Origin: Bacteroidota bacterium
Lineage (GTDB): Bacteria > Bacteroidota > Ignavibacteria > Ignavibacteriales > Ignavibacteriaceae
Reading direction: 5' to 3'
Assembly: GCA_021824145.1 (NCBI GenBank)
Contig: JAKALM010000005.1
Coordinates: 121,872-185,871, forward strand
Length of the DNA stretch: 64,000 nucleotides
Both the position numbers and the translations under genes were made by a program. Below the pieces are notes generated by a model. The model saw only the letters and a list, made by a program, of their open reading frames with translations. It ran no database searches and had not been told where the DNA came from. Of the stretch, positions 1-9,758 are shown piece after piece. Every line of letters begins with the position of its first letter. Within the stretch, counting starts at the first letter, position 1.

Positions 1-390
1 TATTTCATTGGCAAATGCGCAAGCATAATCAGATTTGTCGGCATTCATTAAATAATCATATTCAATTTGGTGCACAATCATTCGCTGCTCGTCTGTCCAA
101 GTGAAAACTTTATCAATAAAAGGATTGTTAAATAAAATCTTATCAGCGCCTGGCATTGTAATCCAATGAATTGTGCTGACAGGAAATTTTCTTTTAATTG
201 CATAAAGTATTGGGGTATTATCAAGAACGTTTCCAAGTGCATCAAGAGAGATAATTAATATTTTCACTCCCATTTTTGTTTGATCGTTTTCATGCTGGCA
301 GCCTTTCTCCAAACATTCTTCATAAGAAAAGCATGGCTTGTAGCCGCTAAAGTTTTTACACTTTGGAATTTTTAATTCAGAAAATTTCAT
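1..390 (-). CDS. Glycosyltransferase family 9 protein, partial (N-terminal 130 codons)
   Basis: The gene runs off the left edge, so only the N-terminal half is visible. It begins with a cysteine-rich lead (Cys at about 11, 20, 26 and 31), followed by a Rossmann-type strand and loop (KILIISLDALGNVLDNTPIL) and then IHWITMPGADKILFNNP. Both stretches are typical of GT9 heptosyltransferase-like enzymes, which add sugars to lipopolysaccharide or other surface glycans at the inner membrane. The ATG overlaps the TGA of the upstream GT9 gene (ATGA), so the two are translationally coupled and probably work on the same glycan. The acceptor sugar cannot be told from the sequence. The paired-cysteine lead could be a small metal site, but this is inference. 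Confidence 0.82.
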   Translation of the reverse strand, partial: MKFSELKIPKCKNFSGYKPCFSYEECLEKGCQHENDQTKMGVKILIISLDALGNVLDNTPILYAIKRKFPVSTIHWITMPGADKILFNNPFIDKVFTWTDEQRMIVHQIEYDYLMNADKSDYACAFANEI

Positions 391-1439
391 TTCGTTTCCT
401 TTGGATAAACAATCTTTCTATTAATTATAGTTTTTATACTTTCAACTACTTCTTCAGTGGCTAAAGCATTTTCAATACCGCAAGTGTTTTGATCAGCACT
501 GCAATACTTTTTACAATTCTCGTTTGTTACTTCAAGGTTTATAGAATTTTGATTAATTATTCCTTGATGGATTGTGCAGCTCATCGCTCGGTGACAGTGA
601 ATTACAATTGTGCTTTTGCCAAGTGCATCAGAAATATGCATTGGCCCAGTTGAAGGCCCGATAAAAATATCAAACTGATCGATAATTTTTATAAAGTCCC
701 TCAAATCATCAACAGAATTTGAAATATCTACAATTTTTTCTGGTGCAAGTTTAATTACTTCTTCCTTAAATTCTTTACTCATTTCTTTAGAAGTAAGAAT
801 TATTTTTAAATTCAGGTTTGAAAATTTTTCTAAGATTTTTTTGATAAGTTCTAGATATTTTTTTTCGCTCCAATTTGGAGCTGACTTAAGTGAACCGGAA
901 TGGATTGCAATTTTAAAATCATTTTCTGAAATATTTAAATTCGATAGGATATTTTTCGCTTCTATTTTTTCTTGATCAGTTAAAAAAATTTCCAGATTTA
1001 TGTTATTAGTTTTCACTCCAATTTTTCTGGCAAGATCCATACAATAATCAGCTTCGTGGCGAAGAGGAGTATAATTATTTCTTGAAACACTTTGCATGAA
1101 AGTTATTACTTCATAAAGCTTATGTCCAACACCAATTCGCTTTTTTATTCCTGCCCAAAACATTTGATAAGCTGCCCGCTCAGTCGGCATCATTAACAAA
1201 CCATGAGTAAAATTATATTTTCTAATTTCTTTTACTACATTCCAAAAAGTTTCTTTTCTCAAGTCGTCTGTAATCATTGCATCAAGATAAGGATTGTTTA
1301 GCATAATATTTTTTGTATGCGGTTGAGTAAGCGTAGCAATAAAGGCATCCGGAAAAGCTTTCCGAATTTCCCGAATCATTGGTGTTATAAAAACAACATC
1401 ACCAACTCTATCGGTTCTTACTAATAATATTCGTTTCAT
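387..1439 (-). CDS. Glycosyltransferase family 9 (heptosyltransferase-like)
   Basis: A full-length 350-residue GT9 enzyme with two Rossmann domains. The N-terminal loop RTDRVGDVVF (8-17) is the conserved acceptor-side start. The C-terminal nucleotide-sugar domain carries IHSGS (about 179-183) and GPSTGPMHI (about 261-269), both hallmark GT9 motifs. No signal peptide or membrane segment is visible, as expected for a cytoplasmic or peripheral glycosyltransferase. A cysteine group (Cys309, 313, 320) lies near the C-terminus, and the next gene has a Cys-rich N-terminus. It is first in a two-gene coupled unit (ATGA overlap with the partial GT9 gene). LPS or surface-glycan assembly is the likely role; the exact sugar is unknown. 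Confidence 0.88.
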   Translation of the reverse strand: MKRILLVRTDRVGDVVFITPMIREIRKAFPDAFIATLTQPHTKNIMLNNPYLDAMITDDLRKETFWNVVKEIRKYNFTHGLLMMPTERAAYQMFWAGIKKRIGVGHKLYEVITFMQSVSRNNYTPLRHEADYCMDLARKIGVKTNNINLEIFLTDQEKIEAKNILSNLNISENDFKIAIHSGSLKSAPNWSEKKYLELIKKILEKFSNLNLKIILTSKEMSKEFKEEVIKLAPEKIVDISNSVDDLRDFIKIIDQFDIFIGPSTGPMHISDALGKSTIVIHCHRAMSCTIHQGIINQNSINLEVTNENCKKYCSADQNTCGIENALATEEVVESIKTIINRKIVYPKETK

Positions 1440-1602
1440 CGATAAAATTATATTTAGAAAATGTGACTCAAAAATAATAATTTTAAATCAAAATGCTTTA
1501 TCACAAAAAATCCAAATTCACACCTATTGATTGAAAAATATCGAGTTAATGAAATTTTGTCTTATAAATTTTATTTTTGTTCAAACTTTTAAGGTAAATA
1601 AA

Positions 1603-2358
1603 ATGAAATTATCTGAAAATAAAATATTAATTACCGGCGGAGCTACGGGAATTGGTCTATCTTTAGCAGAAAAATTCTTAAATGAAGGGAATGAAGTTTT
1701 AATTTGTGGAAGAAGGGAAGAAGTGCTTATTGAAGCGAAAAAGAAAAATCCCAATCTTCATATAAAGCGGTGCGATGTATCGAATGAAACAGATAGAAAT
1801 AAATTATATTATTGGATTAAGACAGAGTTCCAAGATCTAAATATTCTTGTGAACAATGCTGGAATTCAAAGGGAAATTGATTTTACAAGAGGAACCGCAG
1901 ATATTGAAAAAGCTATTGAAGAAATAAAAATTAATTTTGAAAGTCCTGTTGTACTTTCTTCAATGTTTATTCCAATTCTAAGAGAAAATGAAAATAGTGC
2001 AATCATAAATGTTTCATCAGGATTAGCATTTATTCCACTTTCAATTATGCCGATTTACTGTGCTACCAAAGCTGCATTACATTCGTTTTCGATTTCATTA
2101 AGACAACAATTGAAAAAAACTGGAATAAAGGTTTTTGAAGCAATTCCTCCGACAGTTGATACTGATCTTGATAAAGGTGCTAGAAAGGCAAGGGGACAGT
2201 CAGATTTTGGTATTAGTCCAAATGAAACAGCAGAAGCAATTGTTAATGGATTAAAGAATGATGAATTTGAAATCGCAATTGGAAAAGCTAAGTTTTTAAT
2301 TAATAGTTCCAAAACTGATTTTGAAAATATATTTTCTTTAATGAATAAAGGAAATTAA
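1603..2358 (+). CDS. Short-chain dehydrogenase/reductase (DltE-like)
   Basis: A 251-residue classical SDR oxidoreductase that uses NAD(P)H. It shows the cofactor loop TGGATGIG near residue 10, an RRE segment after the second strand, NNAG near 80 and the catalytic YCATK with an upstream Ser (NVSSG). The sequence around ILITGGATGIGLSLAEKF resembles the DltE-like group (COG3967). The open frame extends upstream to 1531, but the ATG at 1603 is preferred: it places the Rossmann strand at the usual distance and has AAGGT about 8 bases upstream. It is transcribed divergently from the GT9 genes and convergently with the large barrel gene. The substrate is unknown. Confidence 0.85.
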   Translation: MKLSENKILITGGATGIGLSLAEKFLNEGNEVLICGRREEVLIEAKKKNPNLHIKRCDVSNETDRNKLYYWIKTEFQDLNILVNNAGIQREIDFTRGTADIEKAIEEIKINFESPVVLSSMFIPILRENENSAIINVSSGLAFIPLSIMPIYCATKAALHSFSISLRQQLKKTGIKVFEAIPPTVDTDLDKGARKARGQSDFGISPNETAEAIVNGLKNDEFEIAIGKAKFLINSSKTDFENIFSLMNKGN

Positions 2359-2368
2359 ATTTTGAAAA

Positions 2369-5185
2369 TCAAAACGCTCTAATGTTATAAACGAAAGAAA
2401 GAAGAAAATATCGTCCAAGAACATTTGTTCTCACATCTTCTATATAAGAATCAGAAACATTGTGCTGAATATTTGTATTTTGATTTAAAACGTCATTTGC
2501 AGATAATTTTATTTCACCATTGTCATTTGCTAAGAATTTCTTAGCAATGCTGATATTCCATATTACTGTACTTGGGCTGTAAGAAGCTGGTAATCCATTA
2601 TTCAATTGATTATTCACCTCGTTCTGTAAAAAGAATCCTTTCCAAAATTCCCAATAAAATTTTAATGAAGAGTTTTGGCTGAAGTAATTATTGTTAGGCG
2701 TACTGCTCAATTGTCCACTATTATTTACAATATTATAACTGCTGTTGCTTGAGAGAGTAAAATCAATTTTATCATTTATATTGCTGCTGATTACTATTCC
2801 CAATCCGTATGTACTGGAATTTGCAAAATTAGTAATTCCATTTATTATTCCAGGTGTTCTTGTATAGCTGGCACTCAAATTAAAATTTAAATTTGATTTG
2901 ATTAGTTCAACAGGAACTCCATAAGTAACAAATGAATGTACATTAACATATCCATTTATGTTTGTGGGAATTGATAACTTTGTTCCTCGGTTGAGTAAAA
3001 TATTATTTAATACAGTTGTGTCTTTCAATGCAATTATAGTATTGTTCCCAATGTAGTTTTCAATAAAGTTTGCACTTAGCATAGCAAAAAATGTATGCAT
3101 ATGCTGTGCATTTGTTTGTAAATATCTAATTGCAATAAAATGTGAATAATCCTGACTTAAATTTGGATTGCCTATACTTAATTGCGTTGGATTTGTATTA
3201 TTTAATACTTGCTGCAATTGGTCAATACTTGGATCATCATTCGTAGTGCGATAAAAAATTCTTAAATTTTCATTTCTAGAAACCATATACCGAAGCATAA
3301 ATGAAGGAAGCCAAGAATAAAATTTCCTTTCGATATTGCCAAGTTGAGGAAAAGATTGTGCGTTTTGAAGTTCTGCAATATTATAATTTAAACCTAAATT
3401 AAAAAGTAATTTATTTTTTCTAAATCTGTAACCTGTACCAACCGATTGAGTTCGATATATTTTTTTGTAAACATTGCTCAAGGATGTATCTAAAGATGGA
3501 GTAGAGTAATTTAAATTATCAAAAGTTTTTTGGTCGCTGTTATCTTCAGAATAATTTATTCTAGCATTTAATTGAAGCATACCATTTTCATTTATTGGTT
3601 CAGTATAAACAATGTTTGATCCACCGCTGAATCCGTGTTTATCAAGATTAGCAAACTGATCAATTGTGTCCGAAGTTGTTGAACTGTTGTAGAAAATATC
3701 CTGAGCGTTTAGATTATTGTTCCCATTGTTCTTGTTAAATGTTCCTGTAAAATTGATGGATAAAGTTCTGCCAGGGGTTTCAAATCTATGTCTAAATAAT
3801 AAATTATTTGTTGATGTAATTCCTGTAAGATTTGAATTAAACAAGTTGTTCGTTGAGTTAAGTTCACTTAGCCCTGAAGTTGTAATTCCAGAAATTTTAC
3901 TTGTACCGTTATTCAACTGTGCCGCAAATGTGGGGTTAAATAAAATTGAATTGTTCTCATCAACTTGATAATTAAGCCTAAGATTTAATCGATGATTTAT
4001 ATTTTGAGTAATCGAAGAATTTAATTCATTATAAATCTGACTTGACGGCGAAGTTAAAAAGTAATCTCTGTTTGTGCTTGATTCGGCATCATTATTTGTA
4101 AGATTGAAAAAATAACTTCCAGTTATATCAACTTTTTCTCCCCATTTGTCTGAATAATTTATTCCAAATGCTTTTGTTTGAATTAATCCTGTTGATTGAT
4201 TTACTAAAAAGTTTGAAACGCTGTTTCCACCAAAACCGCCACCAGCAAAATTTCCACCGCTAGGCCTACCTCCAAACATAGGCCTATTGCCACCCCCGCC
4301 AATTCTAACCATTCTTCCCGAACCGGACATTACACCTAGAAGATCATCTGTAGAAAAGTTTTGTTGATTAACGTTATTTAATTGTGCAAGAATAGAAATC
4401 CTTTGATCTTTATTGAAAAAATTAATATTTCCGCCTGCAGCGTATCTATCATCATCTCCATAACCAGCAGTGAATCTTCCAAATGTTCCTTGTCTGTTTT
4501 GAAATCGAGTAACAATATTAATTGTTTTATTAGTGTTGCCGTCATCGAATCCTGTAAATTGTGCTTGATCGCTTTGCTGATCAAACACTTGAATCTTTTC
4601 AATCACTTCTGCCGGAAGATTTTTTAACACAGCATTTGGATCGCTTCCAAAAAATTCTCTTCCATCAACTAAAACTTTTTGTACATTTTCACCCTGAGCT
4701 TGCACAGTCCCATTCTGAACTGTAATACCCGGCATTTTAGTAATTAAATCTTCAGCTAAAGCATCTTTATTTACTTTGAAAGCTCCGGCGTTATATTCTG
4801 TTGTGTCGCTTTTTAGAACTATTGGTGTTGGATCTGCAGAAACTACTACGGGTTTCATTCTAACACCAACTGGTATGAGAGATATGGTTTGCATATCTAA
4901 AAATGGCTTTTGCAGATCAATATCGGTTTTAAATACGCTGTAGCCGACAAATGTTATTGAAAGATTATATTTTCCACGAGATAAATTGTTAAATAAAAAG
5001 ATTCCATCTTTATTCGTACTCATTCCAAATATTTTTGAATCAGATAATCGAGTTAAAATTACGTTGGCATTTTCAAGTGGTTTTTTGCTTGACTTGTCTT
5101 CAACTTTCCCTTCAACAGAAAAACTTTGCGGAAATATTGATATGCAAGATATAATAATTAAGATTGGTAAATATTTGAATTTCAT
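2369..5185 (-). CDS. TonB-receptor-like outer-membrane beta-barrel protein with carboxypeptidase-regulatory N-domain
   Basis: A 938-residue exported protein. Domains in order: signal peptide (1-23), a carboxypeptidase-regulatory-like Ig domain (VEGKVEDKSSKKPLENANVI, about 24-105), a plug-like domain (ITKMPGITVQNGTVQAQGE and VLVDGREFFG, about 130-235) and a long beta-barrel rich in Asn, Ser and aromatic residues to the end (about 330-938). A glycine-rich insert lies between plug and barrel (about 285-325). The plan matches outer-membrane barrel proteins of Bacteroidota related to TonB-dependent receptors. No SusD-like partner is adjacent, so glycan import cannot be claimed. The gene stands alone, convergent with the SDR gene. 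Confidence 0.85.
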   Translation of the reverse strand: MKFKYLPILIIISCISIFPQSFSVEGKVEDKSSKKPLENANVILTRLSDSKIFGMSTNKDGIFLFNNLSRGKYNLSITFVGYSVFKTDIDLQKPFLDMQTISLIPVGVRMKPVVVSADPTPIVLKSDTTEYNAGAFKVNKDALAEDLITKMPGITVQNGTVQAQGENVQKVLVDGREFFGSDPNAVLKNLPAEVIEKIQVFDQQSDQAQFTGFDDGNTNKTINIVTRFQNRQGTFGRFTAGYGDDDRYAAGGNINFFNKDQRISILAQLNNVNQQNFSTDDLLGVMSGSGRMVRIGGGGNRPMFGGRPSGGNFAGGGFGGNSVSNFLVNQSTGLIQTKAFGINYSDKWGEKVDITGSYFFNLTNNDAESSTNRDYFLTSPSSQIYNELNSSITQNINHRLNLRLNYQVDENNSILFNPTFAAQLNNGTSKISGITTSGLSELNSTNNLFNSNLTGITSTNNLLFRHRFETPGRTLSINFTGTFNKNNGNNNLNAQDIFYNSSTTSDTIDQFANLDKHGFSGGSNIVYTEPINENGMLQLNARINYSEDNSDQKTFDNLNYSTPSLDTSLSNVYKKIYRTQSVGTGYRFRKNKLLFNLGLNYNIAELQNAQSFPQLGNIERKFYSWLPSFMLRYMVSRNENLRIFYRTTNDDPSIDQLQQVLNNTNPTQLSIGNPNLSQDYSHFIAIRYLQTNAQHMHTFFAMLSANFIENYIGNNTIIALKDTTVLNNILLNRGTKLSIPTNINGYVNVHSFVTYGVPVELIKSNLNFNLSASYTRTPGIINGITNFANSSTYGLGIVISSNINDKIDFTLSSNSSYNIVNNSGQLSSTPNNNYFSQNSSLKFYWEFWKGFFLQNEVNNQLNNGLPASYSPSTVIWNISIAKKFLANDNGEIKLSANDVLNQNTNIQHNVSDSYIEDVRTNVLGRYFLLSFVYNIRAF

Positions 5186-5398
5186 TTTTTGACTTTATAT
5201 TTATAACAAATATTAGTCAACCCATTTTGGTCAAAGGTTTAAAAAGTTCTTTTTGCAAATTGTTTGTTGAAACACTTAATGTAATTTATTTGAGAATATG
5301 AAAAAGAAATTCCCTTTATATTATTACTTTGTAAAGGCTGAAATCTATTTTATGATTGATAGATTGTTATTCAGATGAAAATTGTTCGCTCTGATAAA

Positions 5399-5428
5399 TA
5401 AAAAAGCCGCAGTTAATAAACTGCAGCT
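5399..5428 (-). terminator. Rho-independent terminator of the M1 peptidase gene
   Basis: Read on the minus strand there is a stem AGC(mismatch)GCAGTT / AACTGC(mismatch)GCT with a short AT loop, followed directly by a run of T (complement of 5400-5405). It lies 44 bases downstream of the peptidase stop. Confidence 0.7.
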
Positions 5429-5471
5429 CTTAAAGGAAATCACATTCTGTATTTATAAAAAATTAATCTTT

Positions 5472-7181
5472 CTAATAAATTTTAATTTTACTTTCTGGAT
5501 CGATGTACGATCGGTAAATCTTAATATTGCAGAGGAATTCATCTTCATCAACTTTAAAATCCTTCGGATCGAAATTCTTAAGCTTGAGCGTCTGCCAGTT
5601 TGTTGTTGGAAAAATAAATTCAAAATGATTTGGCGAAGTTGTTACTTTTAAAGGCATCTTGAAATCTTTAACATCAGCATTCCATTTATATCTAACAGCA
5701 GTTTCATTTCCTTTCTTAGTTACGAAAGCAAAAAACTCTGGTTCGTTCGGATATCGCAGATATTGATCGAAGAAATAATTGTAATTCGTTCCGGTTTTTT
5801 CGTTAATAAAATTTGTAACATCATCGGCAGTTACAGTTTGATATGCAAATTTTTGTTGGAGGCCCTTTAAGATTGAAAACCAAATCTTGTCATTATTAAT
5901 AACATCACGTAAAGTGTTTAGAACAAGCTGGCCTTTATCGTACATATCACCAGCACCTTCATGGTTAACGTTGTAGGGCCCGATGATGGGTTTATCGTTT
6001 CTAACATTTTGTTTTTTTGCGTTAATATATTCAAGTGCAGCTTTATGCCCCCAGTTATATTCAACATAAAGAGCCTCAGCATAAGCGCCGAAACTCTCGT
6101 GAATCCACATATCTGCTATGTCTTTAGACGTTATACTGTTTCCCCACCACTCGTGTGCACTTTCATGAATTATGATGAAATCAAACTTTAACCCAACAGC
6201 AGAGCTTGCTCTTCCTTCATATCCTTCTTGATAATGATTACCATAGGCGATCGCGGTCTGGTGTTCCATTCCGTTGTGCGATGATTCTATCAATTTATAT
6301 CCATCACGGTAGAAAGGATATTTGCCAAAATATTTTTCGAATGCAGCGAGCATTGTTTTAACTTGTTTGAATTGCTTTTTCGCTTTTGCAAGATTTTCTG
6401 GCAGTACATAGTAATCTAAAGTTAACTTACTTCCGTCGCTGCTAGTATAAACATCGCTGAAGTGCGAATATTTCCCGATGTTAATTGTTACGTCGTAGTT
6501 ATTTATTGGATAACTTATAAACCAGTTGTATTGTGTTTGTCCATCCGATAAAACTACTTTGTTTCTTAATCTTCCATTGGAAATGTCCTCAAGTCCTTTG
6601 GGAACAGTTACACTAAGCATCATACTGTCCGGCTCATCTGATTGATGATCTTTATTCGGCCACCAAAGACTTGCGCCTGTACCTTGGCATGTAACCATTA
6701 CCCATGGATTTCCTTCTTTTTGTTTCTTCCAGATAAAGCCGCCGTCCCAAGGAGGATTCTTTGCGACTTGTGGTTTGCCAGAGTAATAAAAAATAATTTG
6801 ATGAGTTGTATTTTGTTCTAATTCTTTTGGCAGATAAATAAACACTGCACCAAACTCGCGTGAATATTTAAGTTGAGTGTGATCTTCAAATTCTATTTTA
6901 TCAACATTCATATTTGCGAAAAGATCAACCTGCATTTCTTTAAATGGATTGACAACTTTAAATCTGATTGTGTTTGATCCCTTAATTGAACTATCAGCGG
7001 GATTAATAGCTACATCAAGATGATAATATGTAACATCATAACAAGTGCGAAGGGGGGATAGATATCCTCGCAGTGAATCTGCTCTTGTGAATTTTCCCCA
7101 ATTATAATGTGAAGGCTCTTGAGCAAAACAAAATTGAATAACTAAAAATGCAAACGTGATAATGTAAAGAATTTTTTTCAT
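5472..7181 (-). CDS. M1 family metallopeptidase (secreted aminopeptidase)
   Basis: A 569-residue zinc aminopeptidase with an N-terminal signal peptide (MKKILYIITFAFLVIQFCFAQ). The zinc site is intact: HESAHEWWG at about 339-347 and the third ligand Glu at about 362 (ESFGAYAE), giving the exact HEXXH-X18-E spacing of M1 peptidases. The substrate-recognition loop reads NGMEHQ, a variant of GAMEN. It probably trims peptides in the periplasm or outside the cell. The frame extends seven codons upstream (to 7202), but the ATG at 7181 is chosen because a good AAGGAAAG ribosome site lies inside those codons. A REP-like palindrome ends at the 5' side of the gene. Confidence 0.9.
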   Translation of the reverse strand: MKKILYIITFAFLVIQFCFAQEPSHYNWGKFTRADSLRGYLSPLRTCYDVTYYHLDVAINPADSSIKGSNTIRFKVVNPFKEMQVDLFANMNVDKIEFEDHTQLKYSREFGAVFIYLPKELEQNTTHQIIFYYSGKPQVAKNPPWDGGFIWKKQKEGNPWVMVTCQGTGASLWWPNKDHQSDEPDSMMLSVTVPKGLEDISNGRLRNKVVLSDGQTQYNWFISYPINNYDVTINIGKYSHFSDVYTSSDGSKLTLDYYVLPENLAKAKKQFKQVKTMLAAFEKYFGKYPFYRDGYKLIESSHNGMEHQTAIAYGNHYQEGYEGRASSAVGLKFDFIIIHESAHEWWGNSITSKDIADMWIHESFGAYAEALYVEYNWGHKAALEYINAKKQNVRNDKPIIGPYNVNHEGAGDMYDKGQLVLNTLRDVINNDKIWFSILKGLQQKFAYQTVTADDVTNFINEKTGTNYNYFFDQYLRYPNEPEFFAFVTKKGNETAVRYKWNADVKDFKMPLKVTTSPNHFEFIFPTTNWQTLKLKNFDPKDFKVDEDEFLCNIKIYRSYIDPESKIKIY

Positions 7182-7197
7182 TTTACTTTCCTTATTT

Positions 7198-7263
7198 GTC
7201 ATTCCCGCGTAAGCGGGAATCTATTTTATATATTTTCTGGATTCCCGTTTTTACGGGAATGAC
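7198..7263. repeat. REP-like double palindrome (ATTCCCGC...GCGGGAAT)
   Basis: A 66-base element with outer inverted ends GTCATTCCCG / CGGGAATGAC. Inside are two small hairpins, ATTCCCGC-gtaa-GCGGGAAT and ATTCCCGT-tttt-ACGGGAAT, separated by an AT-rich spacer. Its GC content contrasts with the neighbourhood. It lies between the alpha-galactosidase stop (minus strand, upstream) and the M1 peptidase start. It is the only copy in the window. The shape matches REP/REPIN-type intergenic repeats; mobility is inferred, not seen. Confidence 0.75.
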
Positions 7264-7304
7264 AAAGACTGTTTATCCTAAATCAATTTCAAAGAGATAG
7301 TCAA

Positions 7305-9314
7305 TTATTTCTCCGGTGTTACTTTTACCAGCACAACTCCGTGATACGGAACTTTCGTAGTAAATTTATCTGTGAAGGTTCCTAAATCTTTTTGACGCCA
7401 TAAATCTCTTACTTTAAACTTACCTGATATTCCAAGCTCGGAAGCAGTGAGGGTAATTTTTTCTTTAGTTGGAATTTTATTCCAATTAAAATAATCAGCA
7501 GGATCTTTGGCTTTACTTTCGACACCAGTGTAAAACAATCCAACTGCCTTTGATCCGTCTGCCATTTCTTTTGCCCAGATCTGTTTTCCATCTTCATTAT
7601 AAATTCTGCTTGCTTGTTTACCGAGAGGATCCTGATCTACTGCAAGTACTTCATCGTTGCTTAGAAAGTTTAAAGTGAACTTATCGATTCTGCTTAAATC
7701 GCAACCGATGAGAAGCGGAGCGTCTAGTAAACACCACAAACTAATGTGTGTGTATTGTTCATCAGGAGTTAATCTTGTTGGATGAAGACTTGGGCCCCAG
7801 CCGACTAAGCCAACCACAAGCATATCGGGATCGTTCCAATGACCTGGGCCGGAATACTTCTCATGCCCGGCTTGATTAAATCCAATTCCTGACATGCTTG
7901 TCCATGAATCATTTATGTCTCCAGTTGTACGCCACAAGTTGCCTCCGACATCATTACCCCATTTCCAAACATCGCCCATACCATATTGGCAAAGACTGTA
8001 CACAATATCTCGGTCAACTTTATTTAGTGCATCTTGCATAACTTGATATGGCTTCTCATATGTTTCAAGAGTTTTATCTTTTGCAATATTTCCGTATGAA
8101 CACCAATCGTATTTTAAATAATCGAATCCCCATTCTGCAAAGCGTTCAGCATCTTGCTGTTCGTGTTGATAACATGCAGTATAATCAGCACAAGTTAAAG
8201 GGCCGGGCGAAGAATAAATTCCTATCTTCAATCCTTTATTGTGAATGTAATTTGTTAATGCAGGCATATCGGGAAATTTTTTATTTGCGTTAATCATTCC
8301 TTCTTTATTCCGCGGTAATCCAGAAGTTAAAGAATCTTTGCTGCCGGGTTTTATTGCCCAGCAGTCGTCAATATTTATATATGTCCAACCGTGATTTATT
8401 AATCCTGTTTTAATCATTGCGTCGGCGGCAGCTTTTACTTTGTCAGCATCGACAGCTTCCGCCCAGCAATTCCAACTATTCCATCCCATCGGAGGAGTTA
8501 AACAGATTGTACTGCCGACAGATATTTTAAAATTACTTTCAGCTTTACCGAGACTATTCTTTGCAATCAGCTTTACTTCATAATTTCCTTTCTTATCAAC
8601 TTTGCCCGTAATTATTCCGGTTTTAGAATCGAGAGATAATCCTTCGGGTAAATTCTCAGCAGCAAAGGTCATTGGTCTCTTTCCTGTAGCAGCGATAGTG
8701 TAAAGAAATGGATGGCTGGGACGAACTCCGAAAACTTTAGCGCCATTTATCTGCGGCTTTAATGGCGAAGGCGGAGTTAAGATATAAGGTTTTGATATTA
8801 TTTGTGCAGTCAAGGTTTTAGGGTCAACCTTTGAAGACATTTCTAATTTTGCATTGCACCAATCTGCGTGGTCATAATCCAATCCGTCGCCGGCATCGGT
8901 TACAAGCAAACCGAGCTTTTTGACTTTGCTTATATCAACATCAATTATTTTTGCAAGATCGCCTTTGCGCATTACTCCGCTTTGCCATAGAATTTTCTTA
9001 TCTCCCAGCACATAAAACTCAACAGAACCTTGTTTATTAGCTTCATCATCAAGACCTACAACAGCAGAAAACCTTTTCGCTTTACCGTCAATATTCAAAA
9101 GGAAAGTACTGATTGAATGAGTTCCAATTCCGTTATTAAACTTTTCTCCTGCTATAGAAAGCTCATTGCCATCTATAGATTTATCAACTTGCGGCGTGCT
9201 CCATCCACACGTCATAGAAGAAAGATTAAGTTTATCGAGCCAGGCAGTCTGCGACTTTATAAATGGTAAATAAAAGAAGAGTGCAAGGAGAACAGTAAAA
9301 ATATTTTTTTTCAT
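7305..9314 (-). CDS. Secreted alpha-galactosidase, GH27, with NPCBM and Ig-like domains
   Basis: A 669-residue secreted glycoside hydrolase. Order: signal peptide (about 1-21), NPCBM-type carbohydrate-binding domain (about 22-160, with GIGTHS and the D-A-G-D-G segment), an Ig-like putative domain (about 195-265, LPEGLSLDSKTGIITG), the GH27 barrel starting at LTPPMGWNSWNCW, and a C-terminal beta-sandwich. The catalytic nucleophile is the Asp in YLKYDWCSYG (about 403). The acid/base is in HWNDPDML. GH27 enzymes release terminal alpha-linked galactose from oligosaccharides or galactomannan. ATG at 9314 is preferred over the one 12 bases upstream because GGAGAGG lies between them. It may share a transcript with the M1 peptidase. 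Confidence 0.92.
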   Translation of the reverse strand: MKKNIFTVLLALFFYLPFIKSQTAWLDKLNLSSMTCGWSTPQVDKSIDGNELSIAGEKFNNGIGTHSISTFLLNIDGKAKRFSAVVGLDDEANKQGSVEFYVLGDKKILWQSGVMRKGDLAKIIDVDISKVKKLGLLVTDAGDGLDYDHADWCNAKLEMSSKVDPKTLTAQIISKPYILTPPSPLKPQINGAKVFGVRPSHPFLYTIAATGKRPMTFAAENLPEGLSLDSKTGIITGKVDKKGNYEVKLIAKNSLGKAESNFKISVGSTICLTPPMGWNSWNCWAEAVDADKVKAAADAMIKTGLINHGWTYINIDDCWAIKPGSKDSLTSGLPRNKEGMINANKKFPDMPALTNYIHNKGLKIGIYSSPGPLTCADYTACYQHEQQDAERFAEWGFDYLKYDWCSYGNIAKDKTLETYEKPYQVMQDALNKVDRDIVYSLCQYGMGDVWKWGNDVGGNLWRTTGDINDSWTSMSGIGFNQAGHEKYSGPGHWNDPDMLVVGLVGWGPSLHPTRLTPDEQYTHISLWCLLDAPLLIGCDLSRIDKFTLNFLSNDEVLAVDQDPLGKQASRIYNEDGKQIWAKEMADGSKAVGLFYTGVESKAKDPADYFNWNKIPTKEKITLTASELGISGKFKVRDLWRQKDLGTFTDKFTTKVPYHGVVLVKVTPEK

Positions 9315-9326
9315 TAGCCTCTCCAT

Positions 9327-9744
9327 GAAAAGTTGAAAAATGAATTTAGTATTAATGAAGATTACGATTGAAAACTTAATAAGAATTAATCAATTTCAAC
9401 TGTAATGAAAATAACACTGATGAAATTAATAAAAAAGTTTTTTGTGATGGGATGATGTAAAGTTTTACTTATACGTTAAGGCACTCATTAACCAAGTATC
9501 AAAAGTATTTCAAGCTTATTAGATAAATTTGCAGCTATGGGTAAAGCATTTCATATTGAATGAATTTGCTGTGAAGGACAATAGAGAATGGTAAGAATTT
9601 CGTAGAACAATTTAGTGCACGTGTACTTGAAGAAATGCAATGTTATATAACTATAATTTTTCTACAATGCACTTAGGTTTTTTGTGCGAGTAATAAGAAT
9701 ATTTCTTAAATTAAAATTGATTTTGTAATAATAGAATGATTTAC
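9327..9744. other. Gene-poor stretch, no supported gene
   Basis: Very AT-rich sequence with stops in all frames. It contains a short GTGCACGTGTAC palindrome-like segment near 9616. No promoter or RNA could be defended. It leads into the methyltransferase remnant and may be further-decayed parts of the same gene. Confidence 0.5.
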
Positions 9745-9758
9745 GATTGTAATAGGTC

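Noticed and set aside
9460..9500. TTATACGTTAAGGC-type segment near 9470, possibly an attC 3' box
   Set aside because: Only one half-site can be matched by eye and no paired arm is found, so the evidence is too weak.
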